64,000 bases of DNA from the NCBI GenBank assembly GCA_020721065.1, contig DYNM01000009.1, positions 1-64,000 on the forward strand, in the 5' to 3' direction. The stretch comes from Thiocystis violascens (GTDB taxonomy: Bacteria; Pseudomonadota; Gammaproteobacteria; Chromatiales; Chromatiaceae). Below the pieces are notes generated by a model. The model ran no database searches. It saw only the letters and a program-made list of their open reading frames with translations, and was not told the DNA's origin. Below are positions 54,650 to 63,511 of the stretch, piece after piece. How positions within the stretch are numbered: position 1 is the stretch's first letter; every line of letters starts with the position of its first letter. The position numbers were made by a program, and so were the translations under genes.

Positions 54650-55570
54650 TCAACCCAAATAGCTCAGTTGCGCCACACCAAAGGGCGTGGGCGTTAAACC
54701 AAGCCGCGCAAAGCTGTCGTTTTCAGTACACACGTTGCCTTCTAACAACATCTGCAATTGCTCGCGGGAAATGGGGAACCAAGGATAACGATCCAGCCAG
54801 CTTGCCAACGTTTGGATCGGTAACACGGGCGCTGGGATCATCACTTTTGAGGTGCCGGACGCGGTGGCGATGGTCTGCAAAATCGCTTTCCAACTGTAGC
54901 GTTGCGGTCCGCACAAGCTGTAAGTTTGGGATTCGGTGCGAGCATCAGTCAGCGCCAGCGTGAAAGCCGCCGTCACGTCGTGAACGCTCACCGGTGCTAA
55001 TTCAAATCCACCAGCGCCCAGTGGTGATAACCCCTGATAAAACAACGGCGCGGGCAGCGGACTGGCGATGATGTCGCGTTTGAGCTGGGAGCAAAATTCC
55101 ATCCGTCCCAGCGGTTCACCAAAAATCACCGAAGGGCGAAAAATCGTCCACCGCAGCGTTGAGGTTTTTAACGCCTGTTCCGCCCGATATTTGGTGCGTT
55201 GATAAGCAGTGCCGTCAGCGCGAATGCCGTTGGCGCTCATCAAAATGAACCGTTTAACGCCTGTTGCGTGCGCAGCCGCGATGGTGTCCACCACGCCCTG
55301 ATATTGCAGCCCTTCAAAGGTGATTCCCTGTGCCGGGAACTCGCGCAAAATACCGATGAGATAGATCACTGCATCTGCGCCGGTGAGACAGGCGGTCAAC
55401 GCCGCTTGATCTGCCGCCGTGCCGGGCACGGTTTCGCAGTCTGCCAACCGTTCAATTTTATCGTGACTGCCCGGGCGCACCAGTAAGCGCGGAGTGTGTC
55501 CAGCATCTAACAGATGGCGCACGAGATGCGCACCGACAAAGCCGGTACCGCCGATGATTGCAACTTTCAT
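54650..55570 (-). CDS. NAD(P)-binding protein of the atypical SDR / NDUFA9-like group
   Basis: A 306-residue Rossmann-fold protein. It begins MKVAIIGGTGFVGAHLVRHL, with the dinucleotide-binding GxxGxxG, then LVRPGSHDKIERL, VIYLIGILRE and the substrate-side YQRTKYRAEQ (Tyr-x3-Lys). The family includes the NDUFA9-like accessory protein of complex I and other quinone- or lipid-related proteins. The ATG at 55570 has AGGA upstream. Neighbours do not indicate the substrate. Confidence 0.85.
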   Translation of the reverse strand: MKVAIIGGTGFVGAHLVRHLLDAGHTPRLLVRPGSHDKIERLADCETVPGTAADQAALTACLTGADAVIYLIGILREFPAQGITFEGLQYQGVVDTIAAAHATGVKRFILMSANGIRADGTAYQRTKYRAEQALKTSTLRWTIFRPSVIFGEPLGRMEFCSQLKRDIIASPLPAPLFYQGLSPLGAGGFELAPVSVHDVTAAFTLALTDARTESQTYSLCGPQRYSWKAILQTIATASGTSKVMIPAPVLPIQTLASWLDRYPWFPISREQLQMLLEGNVCTENDSFARLGLTPTPFGVAQLSYLG

Positions 55571-55662
55571 GGCATCAATCCTGAACATTGAAGGAATCGA
55601 GGTAAAAACAGACAGTGGGAGCCGGCAGTGGTGCAGTCAAGTTCAAATAACAGAAGCGGCGT

Positions 55663-56025
55663 TTAGTAATTGGCATTGGCATGGTGGGTGGCGCAAGCAA
55701 CCGCTGGCGTAGTGACCAATGACGGCAAGCTGTGGCGACGGGAGCGACGGACGTTGCGGCGGGCGGCAATAAAGACATCGGTGATCGCTTCAGCAGCCGT
55801 TTTACGCGCTTCGCGGACGATAATTTGGCAACTGGGAGGGAGGCGAGTGGTCAATTCACAGCGCACGCGATGACCGTGCAGCGGATCGAATTCTTCTTGA
55901 ATAGTGACTTGAATTTCAAGATGTCCGGTGGGAAAACGAGCGGCGAGGGTTTCGGCTTCAGTTTCAATGTGACGACGAATATCAGCATCCAATGCGAGGG
56001 TATCCCCGCCAATCTTCATACGCAT
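55663..56025 (-). CDS. HPF/RaiA-like ribosome-associated protein
   Basis: A 120-residue basic protein. It starts MRMKIGGDTLALDADIRRHI and has LEIQVTIQEEFDPLHGHRVRCEL and AITDVFIAARRNVRR, which recall the beta-alpha fold of hibernation-promoting factors (sigma-54 modulation proteins) that bind the 30S subunit in resting cells. The Arg-rich patch is near residue 90. The C-terminal 25 residues are not conserved-looking. TGGAG precedes the ATG. Confidence 0.7.
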   Translation of the reverse strand: MRMKIGGDTLALDADIRRHIETEAETLAARFPTGHLEIQVTIQEEFDPLHGHRVRCELTTRLPPSCQIIVREARKTAAEAITDVFIAARRNVRRSRRHSLPSLVTTPAVACATHHANANY

Positions 56026-56203
56026 AAATCAAATTCTCCAAAAGATTGACCGGACAACGACCGCGTGAGGACGCGCCGGACGAACCGAAATACAGCTTAA
56101 AGTGAAGGGGTCAAGAAAGGTGCGGGGAAAAAGCGGTGGGACAACGGTGCGAATCATGGCGACGGGACGCGAGAAAAGCAAGAACGGCGGCGCGGTCATC
56201 GCC

Positions 56204-56758
56204 TCACTCGAATAAATTTTGCAATGCACGTTGGAAATGCCGATATGCCTCCCAACCATCCCGATCCATCACTTGATCAATGACCCAACGATTTTCTGGT
56301 AGATCACCCATGAGCGTTTGAATTTCAAATCCGAGCTGGCGCAATAACGCATAACTCGGCCCTTCCTCCGTCCATTGATAGGCCGCGTATTCATCAGCAC
56401 GAGTATTAAGACGCGCAATAAACGGCGTCCCATAATCGCCCGCACCCAATAAATCTTGGCTATTATCTTGCACATGTGCAAAGACCTTTTTTGCAAATGC
56501 CAACATTAACGTGCGGCGCTCTTCATCAATGAGCCACTTGTGCGTTAAACGATCCGCAGCTTGCAATAAAAAAATCAAATACTCCTGAATCACCAATAAC
56601 CGCTGTTCATCGCTGGCATAAACAAAGCGTTCACAATGTAAATTAATTGCTTTCTCCAGCGCCAATCGCCACGCAATAAATGCCAACGCACTCGCAATCT
56701 CTGGCAATGAGCGTTCTCGCGTCTCATCTTGCCAATGACTTTTAATTCGCAGCGCCAT
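56204..56758 (-). CDS. Conserved-looking hypothetical protein downstream of gltA
   Basis: A 184-residue mainly helical protein with many aromatic and acidic residues, no signal peptide and no membrane segment. I do not recognise a family. A ribosome binding site (GAGGA) is seven bases before the ATG. It follows gltA on the same strand after a strong stem-loop, so it may be partly co-transcribed with it. Confidence 0.75.
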   Translation of the reverse strand: MALRIKSHWQDETRERSLPEIASALAFIAWRLALEKAINLHCERFVYASDEQRLLVIQEYLIFLLQAADRLTHKWLIDEERRTLMLAFAKKVFAHVQDNSQDLLGAGDYGTPFIARLNTRADEYAAYQWTEEGPSYALLRQLGFEIQTLMGDLPENRWVIDQVMDRDGWEAYRHFQRALQNLFE

Positions 56759-56780
56759 CTTTCATCCTCATTGATTCAAT

Positions 56781-56806
56781 AAGACATCGACCGCTGTCGA
56801 TGTCTT
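56781..56806. terminator. Stem-loop between gltA and the hypothetical gene
   Basis: AAGACATCGAC / GTCGATGTCTT, a perfect 11-base stem with a four-base loop, 14 bases after the gltA stop codon. On the gltA strand it is followed only by ATTG, so termination may be partial. Confidence 0.55.
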
Positions 56807-56819
56807 CATTGTCAAACAA

Positions 56820-58106
56820 TTAGCGCCCATCTCGCGGCACATGATCAGTAATACCCGCACCGGTATAAATTTGGCGCGGACGCGCAATTTTACTCCCCGT
56901 CGTGCAAGATTGTTCCCACCAATGCGCAATCCAACCCGGCAGCCGTCCAATTGAAAATAACACGGTAAACATATTGGTTGGAATGCCGACCGCCCGCATA
57001 ATAATCCCGCTGTAAAAATCAACATTCGGATACAGTTTGCGCTCGACAAAATAAGGGTCTTCGAGTGCGATCTCTTCCAATCTGCGGGCAATATCAAGCA
57101 GCGGATCATTAAAGCCCAGCGTCGGCAATAACCGCTCGGCAACGGTTGCCAACATTCGCGCTCGCGGATCAAAGTTTTTATACACGCGGTGCCCAAAACC
57201 CATTAAACGCACCTTGCTATCTTTATCTTTTGCCATCCGCACATATTCCTCCGGGCTAATGTGCCCGCGATGAATACGATCCAACATTTCCAATACCGCA
57301 ACATTGGCACCGCCGTGTAATGGTCCCCACAACGCGCACACTCCCGCCGCACAAGCTGCGAATAGATTCGCTTGACTAGAACCCACCATGCGCACAGTTG
57401 AGGTTGAGCAATTCTGCTCGTGATCCGCGTGTAATAACAACACCAAGTTAATTGCATCACGCACCACCGGCTCACAAAAATGCTCGGCATAGGGTTGTGA
57501 AAATAGCATGTGCAAAAAGTTCGGCACATAACGCAATGCCGGATCAGGATAGATATAGGGTTGCCCAATTGAATGCCGATACGCATACGCGGCAATGGTA
57601 CGCACCTTACTGATTAAACCAGCGGCAGCAACCCGAAAATGCTCTTCATCTTCTAATTCAAAACATTCGGGATGAAAACAAGATAAGGCGTTAATCATCG
57701 CCGATAAAATCGCCATCGGCGGTGCCGAGCGCGGGAAGCCTTCAAAATGATGCTTCATGCTTTCATCAAGGTTTGCAGAAGCAGTTAAATCGGCTGAAAA
57801 AGCGCGATATTCCTGTTCACTTGGCAAGTGACCAAAAATTAACAGCCACGCCACTTCCACAAAATTCGGGTTCTGCTCGAATTGCTCAATGGGGATTCCG
57901 CGATAGCGCAAAATACCTTTTTCACCATCAATAAAGGTAATCGCACTTTGACAACTGCCGGTATTGCCATAGCCGGGATCAAGCGTGATATAACCGGTGC
58001 GGGCGCGTAAATCTTGAATATCAATTGCGCGTTCGCCTTCCGTGCCTTCACAAATAGGAAATTGGAAAGATTGCTCACCAATGACTAAGGTTGCTTCATT
58101 AACCAT
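56820..58106 (-). CDS. gltA: Citrate synthase (type II)
   Basis: GltA (428 residues) condenses oxaloacetate with acetyl-CoA at the entry of the TCA cycle. The catalytic residues are the His in HADHEQNCSTSTVR and GPLHGGANVAV, and the Asp in YPNVDFYSGIIM; FGHRVYKNFDPRA binds CoA. The length and the N-terminal beta domain (about 10-60) are those of the hexameric, NADH-sensitive type of Gram-negative bacteria. It begins three bases after the stop codon of the aldolase-family gene. Confidence 0.98.
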   Translation of the reverse strand: MVNEATLVIGEQSFQFPICEGTEGERAIDIQDLRARTGYITLDPGYGNTGSCQSAITFIDGEKGILRYRGIPIEQFEQNPNFVEVAWLLIFGHLPSEQEYRAFSADLTASANLDESMKHHFEGFPRSAPPMAILSAMINALSCFHPECFELEDEEHFRVAAAGLISKVRTIAAYAYRHSIGQPYIYPDPALRYVPNFLHMLFSQPYAEHFCEPVVRDAINLVLLLHADHEQNCSTSTVRMVGSSQANLFAACAAGVCALWGPLHGGANVAVLEMLDRIHRGHISPEEYVRMAKDKDSKVRLMGFGHRVYKNFDPRARMLATVAERLLPTLGFNDPLLDIARRLEEIALEDPYFVERKLYPNVDFYSGIIMRAVGIPTNMFTVLFSIGRLPGWIAHWWEQSCTTGSKIARPRQIYTGAGITDHVPRDGR

Positions 58107-58109
58107 TCA

Positions 58110-59093
58110 TTAACCCTCCGCGACAATTTTGTCATAAAAACTCAAGAAATCATCTGGCGTTGCGCCCTCGCGCCATTCAATTGCAGTGCGCGGATGTTGA
58201 TTTAATTGTCCGGTGATGTGATACGGAATTGAAGGCCCCCAATCGAGTTCTTTACGCAACGGTACCAGATAGTTTTGAATCATCTCAATCACGGGGCGCA
58301 GATTAAACTTGGGATTGCGCAGGAAGCCAAGCAGAATCTCGGTATGGCAATTGCCTGCGCCGCGTCCAAAGCCATATAAAGTGGAGTCAACCCGATTACA
58401 GCCGAGAATAATTGCCTCAATGGTATTCGCAAAAGCGAGTTGTAAGTTGTTGTGTGCATGAATACCGATTTCTTTACCGGTATGTGCTAACGCTGCGCTA
58501 TATTTGTGATACAGCCGATCCACCTGTTCTCGATATAAATAACCAAAACTATCTACAATCACCATTGTGGTGGCAGGAGTTGGCGCAATCGCTTCTAATA
58601 CGGTGTCGATCTCTTCTTCAGTAATGCTGGAGACGGCCATTAAATTGGAGGTTGCTTCATAACCCAATTCAGTTGCGTAGTGAATCATCTCTACTGCTTC
58701 TGATACCTGATGCGCATAATAAGCAACCCGAATGGTGGATAATACGCTCTCGGATGCGGGAACCAATTGCGTTTGCCAATCGCTTTTGCCGGCATCAGCC
58801 ATCGCTGCTAATTTTAAGCCGGTGGTGGTTGGATTGTGATCGCCCACTACGCGCCGTAAATCCTCTTCATCGCAATGACGCCACGCCCCAAATTTATCTT
58901 TGGGAAAAATACGCGGTGAGTTTTTATAACCAATTTCCATATAATCAACACCAGCAGCAACGCAGGTGCAATAAGCAGCTTGCACGAATTGATCACTGAA
59001 TTGGTGGGCATTAACTAATCCGCCATCGCGGATGGTGCAATCAAGTACCTTGAGTTCTGGGCGAAAAGTAATCCATGGGGCTTTTTCAGTCAT
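58110..59093 (-). CDS. HMGL-like (DRE-TIM) aldolase-family protein
   Basis: A 327-residue TIM-barrel protein of the HMG-CoA lyase / DmpG / homocitrate synthase superfamily. The metal- and acid-binding motif LDCTIRDGG opens the barrel; the metal-binding HAHNN is in EIGIHAHNNLQLAFAN, and VDSTLYGFGRGAGNC resembles the lid segment. DRE-TIM enzymes make or break C-C bonds of 2-oxo acids. It is encoded three bases upstream of gltA, which suggests a link to acetyl-CoA, citrate or homocitrate metabolism, but its substrate cannot be told from sequence alone. Confidence 0.82.
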   Translation of the reverse strand: MTEKAPWITFRPELKVLDCTIRDGGLVNAHQFSDQFVQAAYCTCVAAGVDYMEIGYKNSPRIFPKDKFGAWRHCDEEDLRRVVGDHNPTTTGLKLAAMADAGKSDWQTQLVPASESVLSTIRVAYYAHQVSEAVEMIHYATELGYEATSNLMAVSSITEEEIDTVLEAIAPTPATTMVIVDSFGYLYREQVDRLYHKYSAALAHTGKEIGIHAHNNLQLAFANTIEAIILGCNRVDSTLYGFGRGAGNCHTEILLGFLRNPKFNLRPVIEMIQNYLVPLRKELDWGPSIPYHITGQLNQHPRTAIEWREGATPDDFLSFYDKIVAEG

Positions 59094-59347
59094 AGCGATT
59101 CTCTATTGTCAATGGTGTGTCGGGCTATTTTGACCGCAAGCGGCGCTTTGAGCAAATCGTTAGACCTGTCACTGTCGCGCAGTGAAGGAAAAAGTGTTGC
59201 GCGTGGTATTAAGTGGTAGCGATAGCATTCCAAGATGTTGCGGGTGATGGACGCAATACGGTTGTTAAATAACAGCGGTAGTTGGTGGAAATAACCGCTA
59301 CACAAAAACACCCGTAAAATTGCATAAAACTATCAAGATGATTTCTT

Positions 59348-60106
59348 TTATTGTTGCTGATGATTTTGAATGTCTACAGCGGCATAAACAACTAACATGC
59401 CCCAGATGACTTTATTAACAATGTCGCCGATATTGATGGTGAATTCGCGTAAGACAACGCCGACGGCGGGATCAAAGACGATGGCGTAAAAAAAGCCGGC
59501 TGGAAAAATCATCCAGCCAATGAGGAAAAAGAAAAATAGATAGACCAATGCGTCGCGTTGTGCGGGTGCCATTTCCGCGACTGGCAAGCGGCGTAATACT
59601 TGAAACAGTGAGAAGGTTAAATAAGAAAAGAATAGGCCGCTGATGGTGAACCAGAAGAGAGCCAGCAGCGATAAATTGTCGCCAAGATGCGTTAGTGTGG
59701 CGTGTTCACCAAGATAGCCGGTGAGAATCATGGCGGCATCAGTGAGTAATAAGGTGCGTAAAAAGGTGGTGCCGACGCGCTCTAAACCCATTAGCAGTGG
59801 GAACATGCTGATTAATACTAAGGTCGTTGCTAACCAATAGATGTAGCGCAGTTCTAACGGTAATGCGGTGATGGCGGCGGTCATTTCAGTAATGCCGGCA
59901 GCGCCAGCAGTGAGTGGTTGTAACCGCATAAAAAAGTAGAAATGAAGGATGCTGGAAACGGTGCAAATGCCGATGTTGAGTAGTGCCAGTAGTCGTAAAT
60001 GTCCGCGTAAACGAGGCGTTTGGCTAATAAAATAAAGTACGGCTGCGGAGGCGGCGATGCCGCAAGTGAGAAATGAAAAATAGGTTAAATGAAAAAGCGT
60101 GGTCAT
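59348..60106 (-). CDS. Microbial rhodopsin, predicted sensory type
   Basis: A 252-residue protein with seven membrane helices that follows the proteorhodopsin layout. Lys232 in DIVNKVIWG is in the place of the retinal Schiff-base Lys, with Asp228 four residues before it. Helix F has LIGWMIFPAGFF (Trp198, Pro202), helix C has LRYIYWLATT (Arg87, Trp91), helix D/E has MILTGYLGEH, and His55 in helix B is near the proteorhodopsin His75 position. The proton acceptor Asp97 is Tyr90 here, and the donor Glu108 is Met101, so outward proton pumping is unlikely. Its ATG overlaps the stop codon of the CheA gene. It is probably the light sensor of this operon. No retinal synthesis gene is in the window. 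Confidence 0.87.
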   Translation of the reverse strand: MTTLFHLTYFSFLTCGIAASAAVLYFISQTPRLRGHLRLLALLNIGICTVSSILHFYFFMRLQPLTAGAAGITEMTAAITALPLELRYIYWLATTLVLISMFPLLMGLERVGTTFLRTLLLTDAAMILTGYLGEHATLTHLGDNLSLLALFWFTISGLFFSYLTFSLFQVLRRLPVAEMAPAQRDALVYLFFFFLIGWMIFPAGFFYAIVFDPAVGVVLREFTINIGDIVNKVIWGMLVVYAAVDIQNHQQQ

Positions 60107-63100
60107 GGCATTGATGTCCGCTGTGAACGCATGGTGTTATCCAGCGCCTGTTGAATAAAATCTAATACGGCTTCGTCGTGATACGGTTTAATAAAATACT
60201 GGTTGACGCCGACGCGCAAGGCTTCATGGCGATGATGGGCGGTGGAGCGTGAGGTGATCATGGCAATCGGTAACTGGCTGGTGGCGGAGTGGGCGCGTAA
60301 ATGGGCGGTCAATTCCAGTCCGTTCATTTGTGGCATTTCCATGTCAACCAGCAACACGTCAACGCGCTCATGGTGCAAGGTTTGAAGTGCGTCCATGCCA
60401 TCGCGGGCGGTGAGGGCGCGATAGCCGCTGTCTGTTACCAGTTGTGCCAGCAGGCGGCGCATGGAGAGTGAATCATCGACGATTAAGACGGTGGGTACGG
60501 CGAGCGGCGCTGTCAGCTCTTCGGGCATAGCGGTGGCGAGTGGGGCGGTGTGGCTCAGATCAAGCAGGGTGCGCAGGTCGATGATGGGGACGACGCGCCC
60601 GTCGCCGAGAATGGATGCTCCCAGTACGCCGGGGCTGGTGGGAACCAGTGTGCCGAGTGGTTTGATGACGAATTCGCGGCTGTCTAGCAGGGTTTCGACC
60701 AAGATGGCGTGGTCGCCGCGCTCCGAGGTCAGCACCAGTATGACGCCAGGGCTGGATTCCAGCGGTGGTGCGAGTAATCCAAGCAAGGCGTTGAGGTGCA
60801 GCAGTGGGTAAGTTGCGTCGGCGTGGTGAAACTGCCAGCCGTTGGCGCTGGCGCTGCGGTCGCCTTCAGTTGCGAGTACGGCATAGCGCACGTCATTGGC
60901 TGGCACAGCCAAAGGAGCGCCTTGGCTGTGAATGAGTAAGCAATGAATCGTCAACAGCGAGGTCGGCACGCGAGCGCGGACTTGATAACCGCTGCCGGTG
61001 GTTGATTCCAGCGCCAGCGTGCCGTTGAGCGAGCGGATGGTGGTGGCGACGATGTCCATGCCGACGCCGCGCCCGGAAATGTGGGTGACGTGCTCACGGG
61101 TGGAGAAGCCGGGGTGCAATGTCAGGGCGAGTAGTTCTTGTGGAGTGGGTTCGGCAGTGGTGAGCAGACCGCTGGCGCTGGCTTTGGCGCGAATGCGTTC
61201 CCACGCGACGCCAGCGCCATCGTCGCGGCAAGTGATGACGATTTGATCGCCAAGTTGTTGAAATGAAAGTGTTAATGTGCCTTGCGCTGGTTTGCCGACG
61301 GCGCTGCGCTGCGCGGGTAATTCGATGCCGTGATCAATGGCGTTGCGCACGATGTGCATCAAGGCGGGCAGCAGGCGTTCCAGCACGTCGCTGTCGATGC
61401 GCACGGTCTCGCCTTCCACGATGAGCACGGCGTCTTTACCTGTTGTGCGGCACGTTTGGCGCACGGCGCGTTGCAGGCGTCCGACGATGGCTTGCACTGG
61501 TATCAAGCGGGTGCCGAGTGTCAATTGGCGCAGTTCATGGCTCAACTTGAGTTGATGACGGTTGAGTTCGTCTAAATGGTTGATTGTGGTGTCGAGCGTT
61601 TGCGTGAGGTCGCGGGTGTCGTTGACGCTTTCGTTGAGCTGGCGAGCGGCAATCAACAGCTCGTCGTAGTGTTCCAATTCCAGCGGATCGACGGGCGCAG
61701 CGTCGTTGGTGGTGCGGTGCAGACTGCGCACATCAACGCGATGATCGAGTTCGGTGATTTGGAGCAGATGGCGCAGCGTGACTTCGCCGGTATCGCGCAC
61801 AGTGCGTTGGGCAAGTTTGAGCTGTGTTTCAGATTGAGATAGCGCCAGCGCCAGCTCGCCCACCAGCCGCAGGAGGTTGTCAATGGTGGTGGCAGGAATT
61901 TGAAGCACGGCTTCATCGTTGGCGGATGCGTGGGTGCTGGTGGGCGCGAGCGGAGCGTCCAGTGCGGCGGATAGCGTGATCGGGGCGGATGCTGCGAGTG
62001 CTGGCGCGGCAACCAGCGCGGCGCAGCCTTCTTGGTCAAGGCGACCAACCCAATCTAAAACCTGCTGCATGAGGGGTTGAAAGGTTGCCGGGGCGTGTTG
62101 CTCAATGCCGTTGATGACATCAAACATCATGGCAAGACCGTCAGCAGCAGCCAGCAAGGTGTCGCCTAACGCCGGACTGGGGGCGAGATCGTGCGTCGTC
62201 AAAAATTCCAGCACATCTTCCAGATGATGACTCAACACGGCGACGGCGCGGATGCCGCACACGTTGGCGGAACCTTTCAGCGTGTGGGCATACCGCTGTG
62301 CCTGCCGCCGGGCGTCTTCAATCACACCTCCGCCCAGAATGACTTGAATCACGGTCGCCAACCGCTGCGTTAAATCCACCCCTTCGCGGCAAAACCCCGC
62401 CAACACGCTGGCATCGACATCATCCGCCGGGGTCAACGCAACGTCAGCGGGGTCTATCTGCGTAGCGCGAGGCGGGGCGGCGTCACTGTCAAGCCGCAGC
62501 GGGTCTTGATACAGCGCGGTGATGAGTTCGGCGGCGTGGTCAGCGGCTAACGGTTGTGTCCACGCGGGATGCGTGAGCGTTGCGACCAAGGCACGACGCG
62601 GCGCTTCCGCTAACGGAGCAGCAAAATAGTCATTCATCCGCTCCAACAGGTGCATCAAGTCATCAAGCAAGGCTTGAGACCATGCCGTTTCTGGCGCTTG
62701 CGCGGCGAACTGGTCACTCAAGCGATGGCACAAAGCGGCAAAAGCGATCAAGCCAGCATCGGCTGATGCTTCGGTGAAGCGTTCCAACAGTTCCCGACTG
62801 GCGGCAATGGCGACGCTGCGAGCGTCGGAGTGCGGGGCGTGGGCGAGATCGGCGAGATGATCGAGAAAATCTTGGGAATTATCGGCGGCTGCGGCAGCCA
62901 AAATCGCAAGTAATTCAAGTGCATCAGCGGTTAAACGCGGTTCGTCGTGTTCGCTGTTGTCAGTCGTCGATTCGCAGTTGTCAGTTGTCAGTTGTCGGTT
63001 GTCAGTTATTGGTTTTCCGTTGGCATCGGCGCGTTGGCAATCCTCTGGCACCAGCGACAGGTCATCCTGACAACTGACAACTGACAACTGACAACTTTTT

Positions 63101-63510
63101 TCAACCTGCCAACTGCTTTCCCACAGCGCAATTGCCTCCGCCCCCAACGGCGGATCAAACGCCGCACTGCTGGCCAGTTCCACCACCGCCCTGACTAAAT
63201 TCGGCTCCTGCGGCGCGGCGAGACACGCATCCAACAGCGCCAGCAACTCCAAAACAATCGTCTCCGTACCCGTCGGCTCCCGGTGCGGCAAATCGCTGAC
63301 AAAACTGTCAATAACCGTTAGCAATTCCGTGAAATGTGCGCCAGCCGCCTCCGCTGTCGGCCACAATTCGCCCACCAATTCCGCAAAAGCATTCGCCGCT
63401 ACCAGCCGCTCCTCTGGCGTCGCCGTCGCTGCACCTGCCACCACCACTGCGTGGCGCAACGCCGGAATTGCCGGATAAAACACCGCAGCGAATGCCGCCA
63501 AAGTCGTCAT
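60103..63510 (-). CDS. CheA/CheY hybrid chemosensory kinase (ChpA/PixL-like)
   Basis: A 1135-residue histidine kinase. The N-terminal 370 residues are weakly conserved and may hold degenerate Hpt domains. A clear Hpt domain has HTLKGSANVCG near 408. A dimerisation region (about 520-640), an ATPase domain with HIVRNAIDHGIELPAQR (about 721) and GRGVGMDIVATT (about 816), a CheW-like domain (850-985) and a C-terminal receiver (from about 1005, phospho-acceptor Asp near 1053 in LLVDMEMPQMNG, Lys in FIKPY) follow. The layout is that of type IV pilus chemosensory kinases. About 47 residues (139-185) are repeat-encoded. It lies one base after the receptor gene and overlaps the rhodopsin gene. Confidence 0.93.
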   Translation of the reverse strand: MTTLAAFAAVFYPAIPALRHAVVVAGAATATPEERLVAANAFAELVGELWPTAEAAGAHFTELLTVIDSFVSDLPHREPTGTETIVLELLALLDACLAAPQEPNLVRAVVELASSAAFDPPLGAEAIALWESSWQVEKSCQLSVVSCQDDLSLVPEDCQRADANGKPITDNRQLTTDNCESTTDNSEHDEPRLTADALELLAILAAAAADNSQDFLDHLADLAHAPHSDARSVAIAASRELLERFTEASADAGLIAFAALCHRLSDQFAAQAPETAWSQALLDDLMHLLERMNDYFAAPLAEAPRRALVATLTHPAWTQPLAADHAAELITALYQDPLRLDSDAAPPRATQIDPADVALTPADDVDASVLAGFCREGVDLTQRLATVIQVILGGGVIEDARRQAQRYAHTLKGSANVCGIRAVAVLSHHLEDVLEFLTTHDLAPSPALGDTLLAAADGLAMMFDVINGIEQHAPATFQPLMQQVLDWVGRLDQEGCAALVAAPALAASAPITLSAALDAPLAPTSTHASANDEAVLQIPATTIDNLLRLVGELALALSQSETQLKLAQRTVRDTGEVTLRHLLQITELDHRVDVRSLHRTTNDAAPVDPLELEHYDELLIAARQLNESVNDTRDLTQTLDTTINHLDELNRHQLKLSHELRQLTLGTRLIPVQAIVGRLQRAVRQTCRTTGKDAVLIVEGETVRIDSDVLERLLPALMHIVRNAIDHGIELPAQRSAVGKPAQGTLTLSFQQLGDQIVITCRDDGAGVAWERIRAKASASGLLTTAEPTPQELLALTLHPGFSTREHVTHISGRGVGMDIVATTIRSLNGTLALESTTGSGYQVRARVPTSLLTIHCLLIHSQGAPLAVPANDVRYAVLATEGDRSASANGWQFHHADATYPLLHLNALLGLLAPPLESSPGVILVLTSERGDHAILVETLLDSREFVIKPLGTLVPTSPGVLGASILGDGRVVPIIDLRTLLDLSHTAPLATAMPEELTAPLAVPTVLIVDDSLSMRRLLAQLVTDSGYRALTARDGMDALQTLHHERVDVLLVDMEMPQMNGLELTAHLRAHSATSQLPIAMITSRSTAHHRHEALRVGVNQYFIKPYHDEAVLDFIQQALDNTMRSQRTSMP
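62956..63097. repeat. Heptamer repeat element inside the cheA-like gene
   Basis: Forward TGTCAGT units at 62958-63008 and reverse ACTGACA units at 63066-63097 with a spacer, the same facing layout as in the intergenic copies. The whole element is open in the cheA frame. The reverse-strand reading gives CQLSVVSCQ at one end and TDNRQLTTDN at the other. Confidence 0.85.
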
Positions 63511-63511
63511 C

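Noticed and set aside
59273..59298. Possible terminator after the rhodopsin gene
   Set aside because: AGCGGT/ACCGCT gives only a six-base stem with a long loop and no T-run.
59090..59311. Open frame of 73 codons upstream of the aldolase gene (minus strand)
   Set aside because: It overlaps the start of the aldolase gene, has no ribosome binding site and no recognisable features; it is more likely leader sequence.
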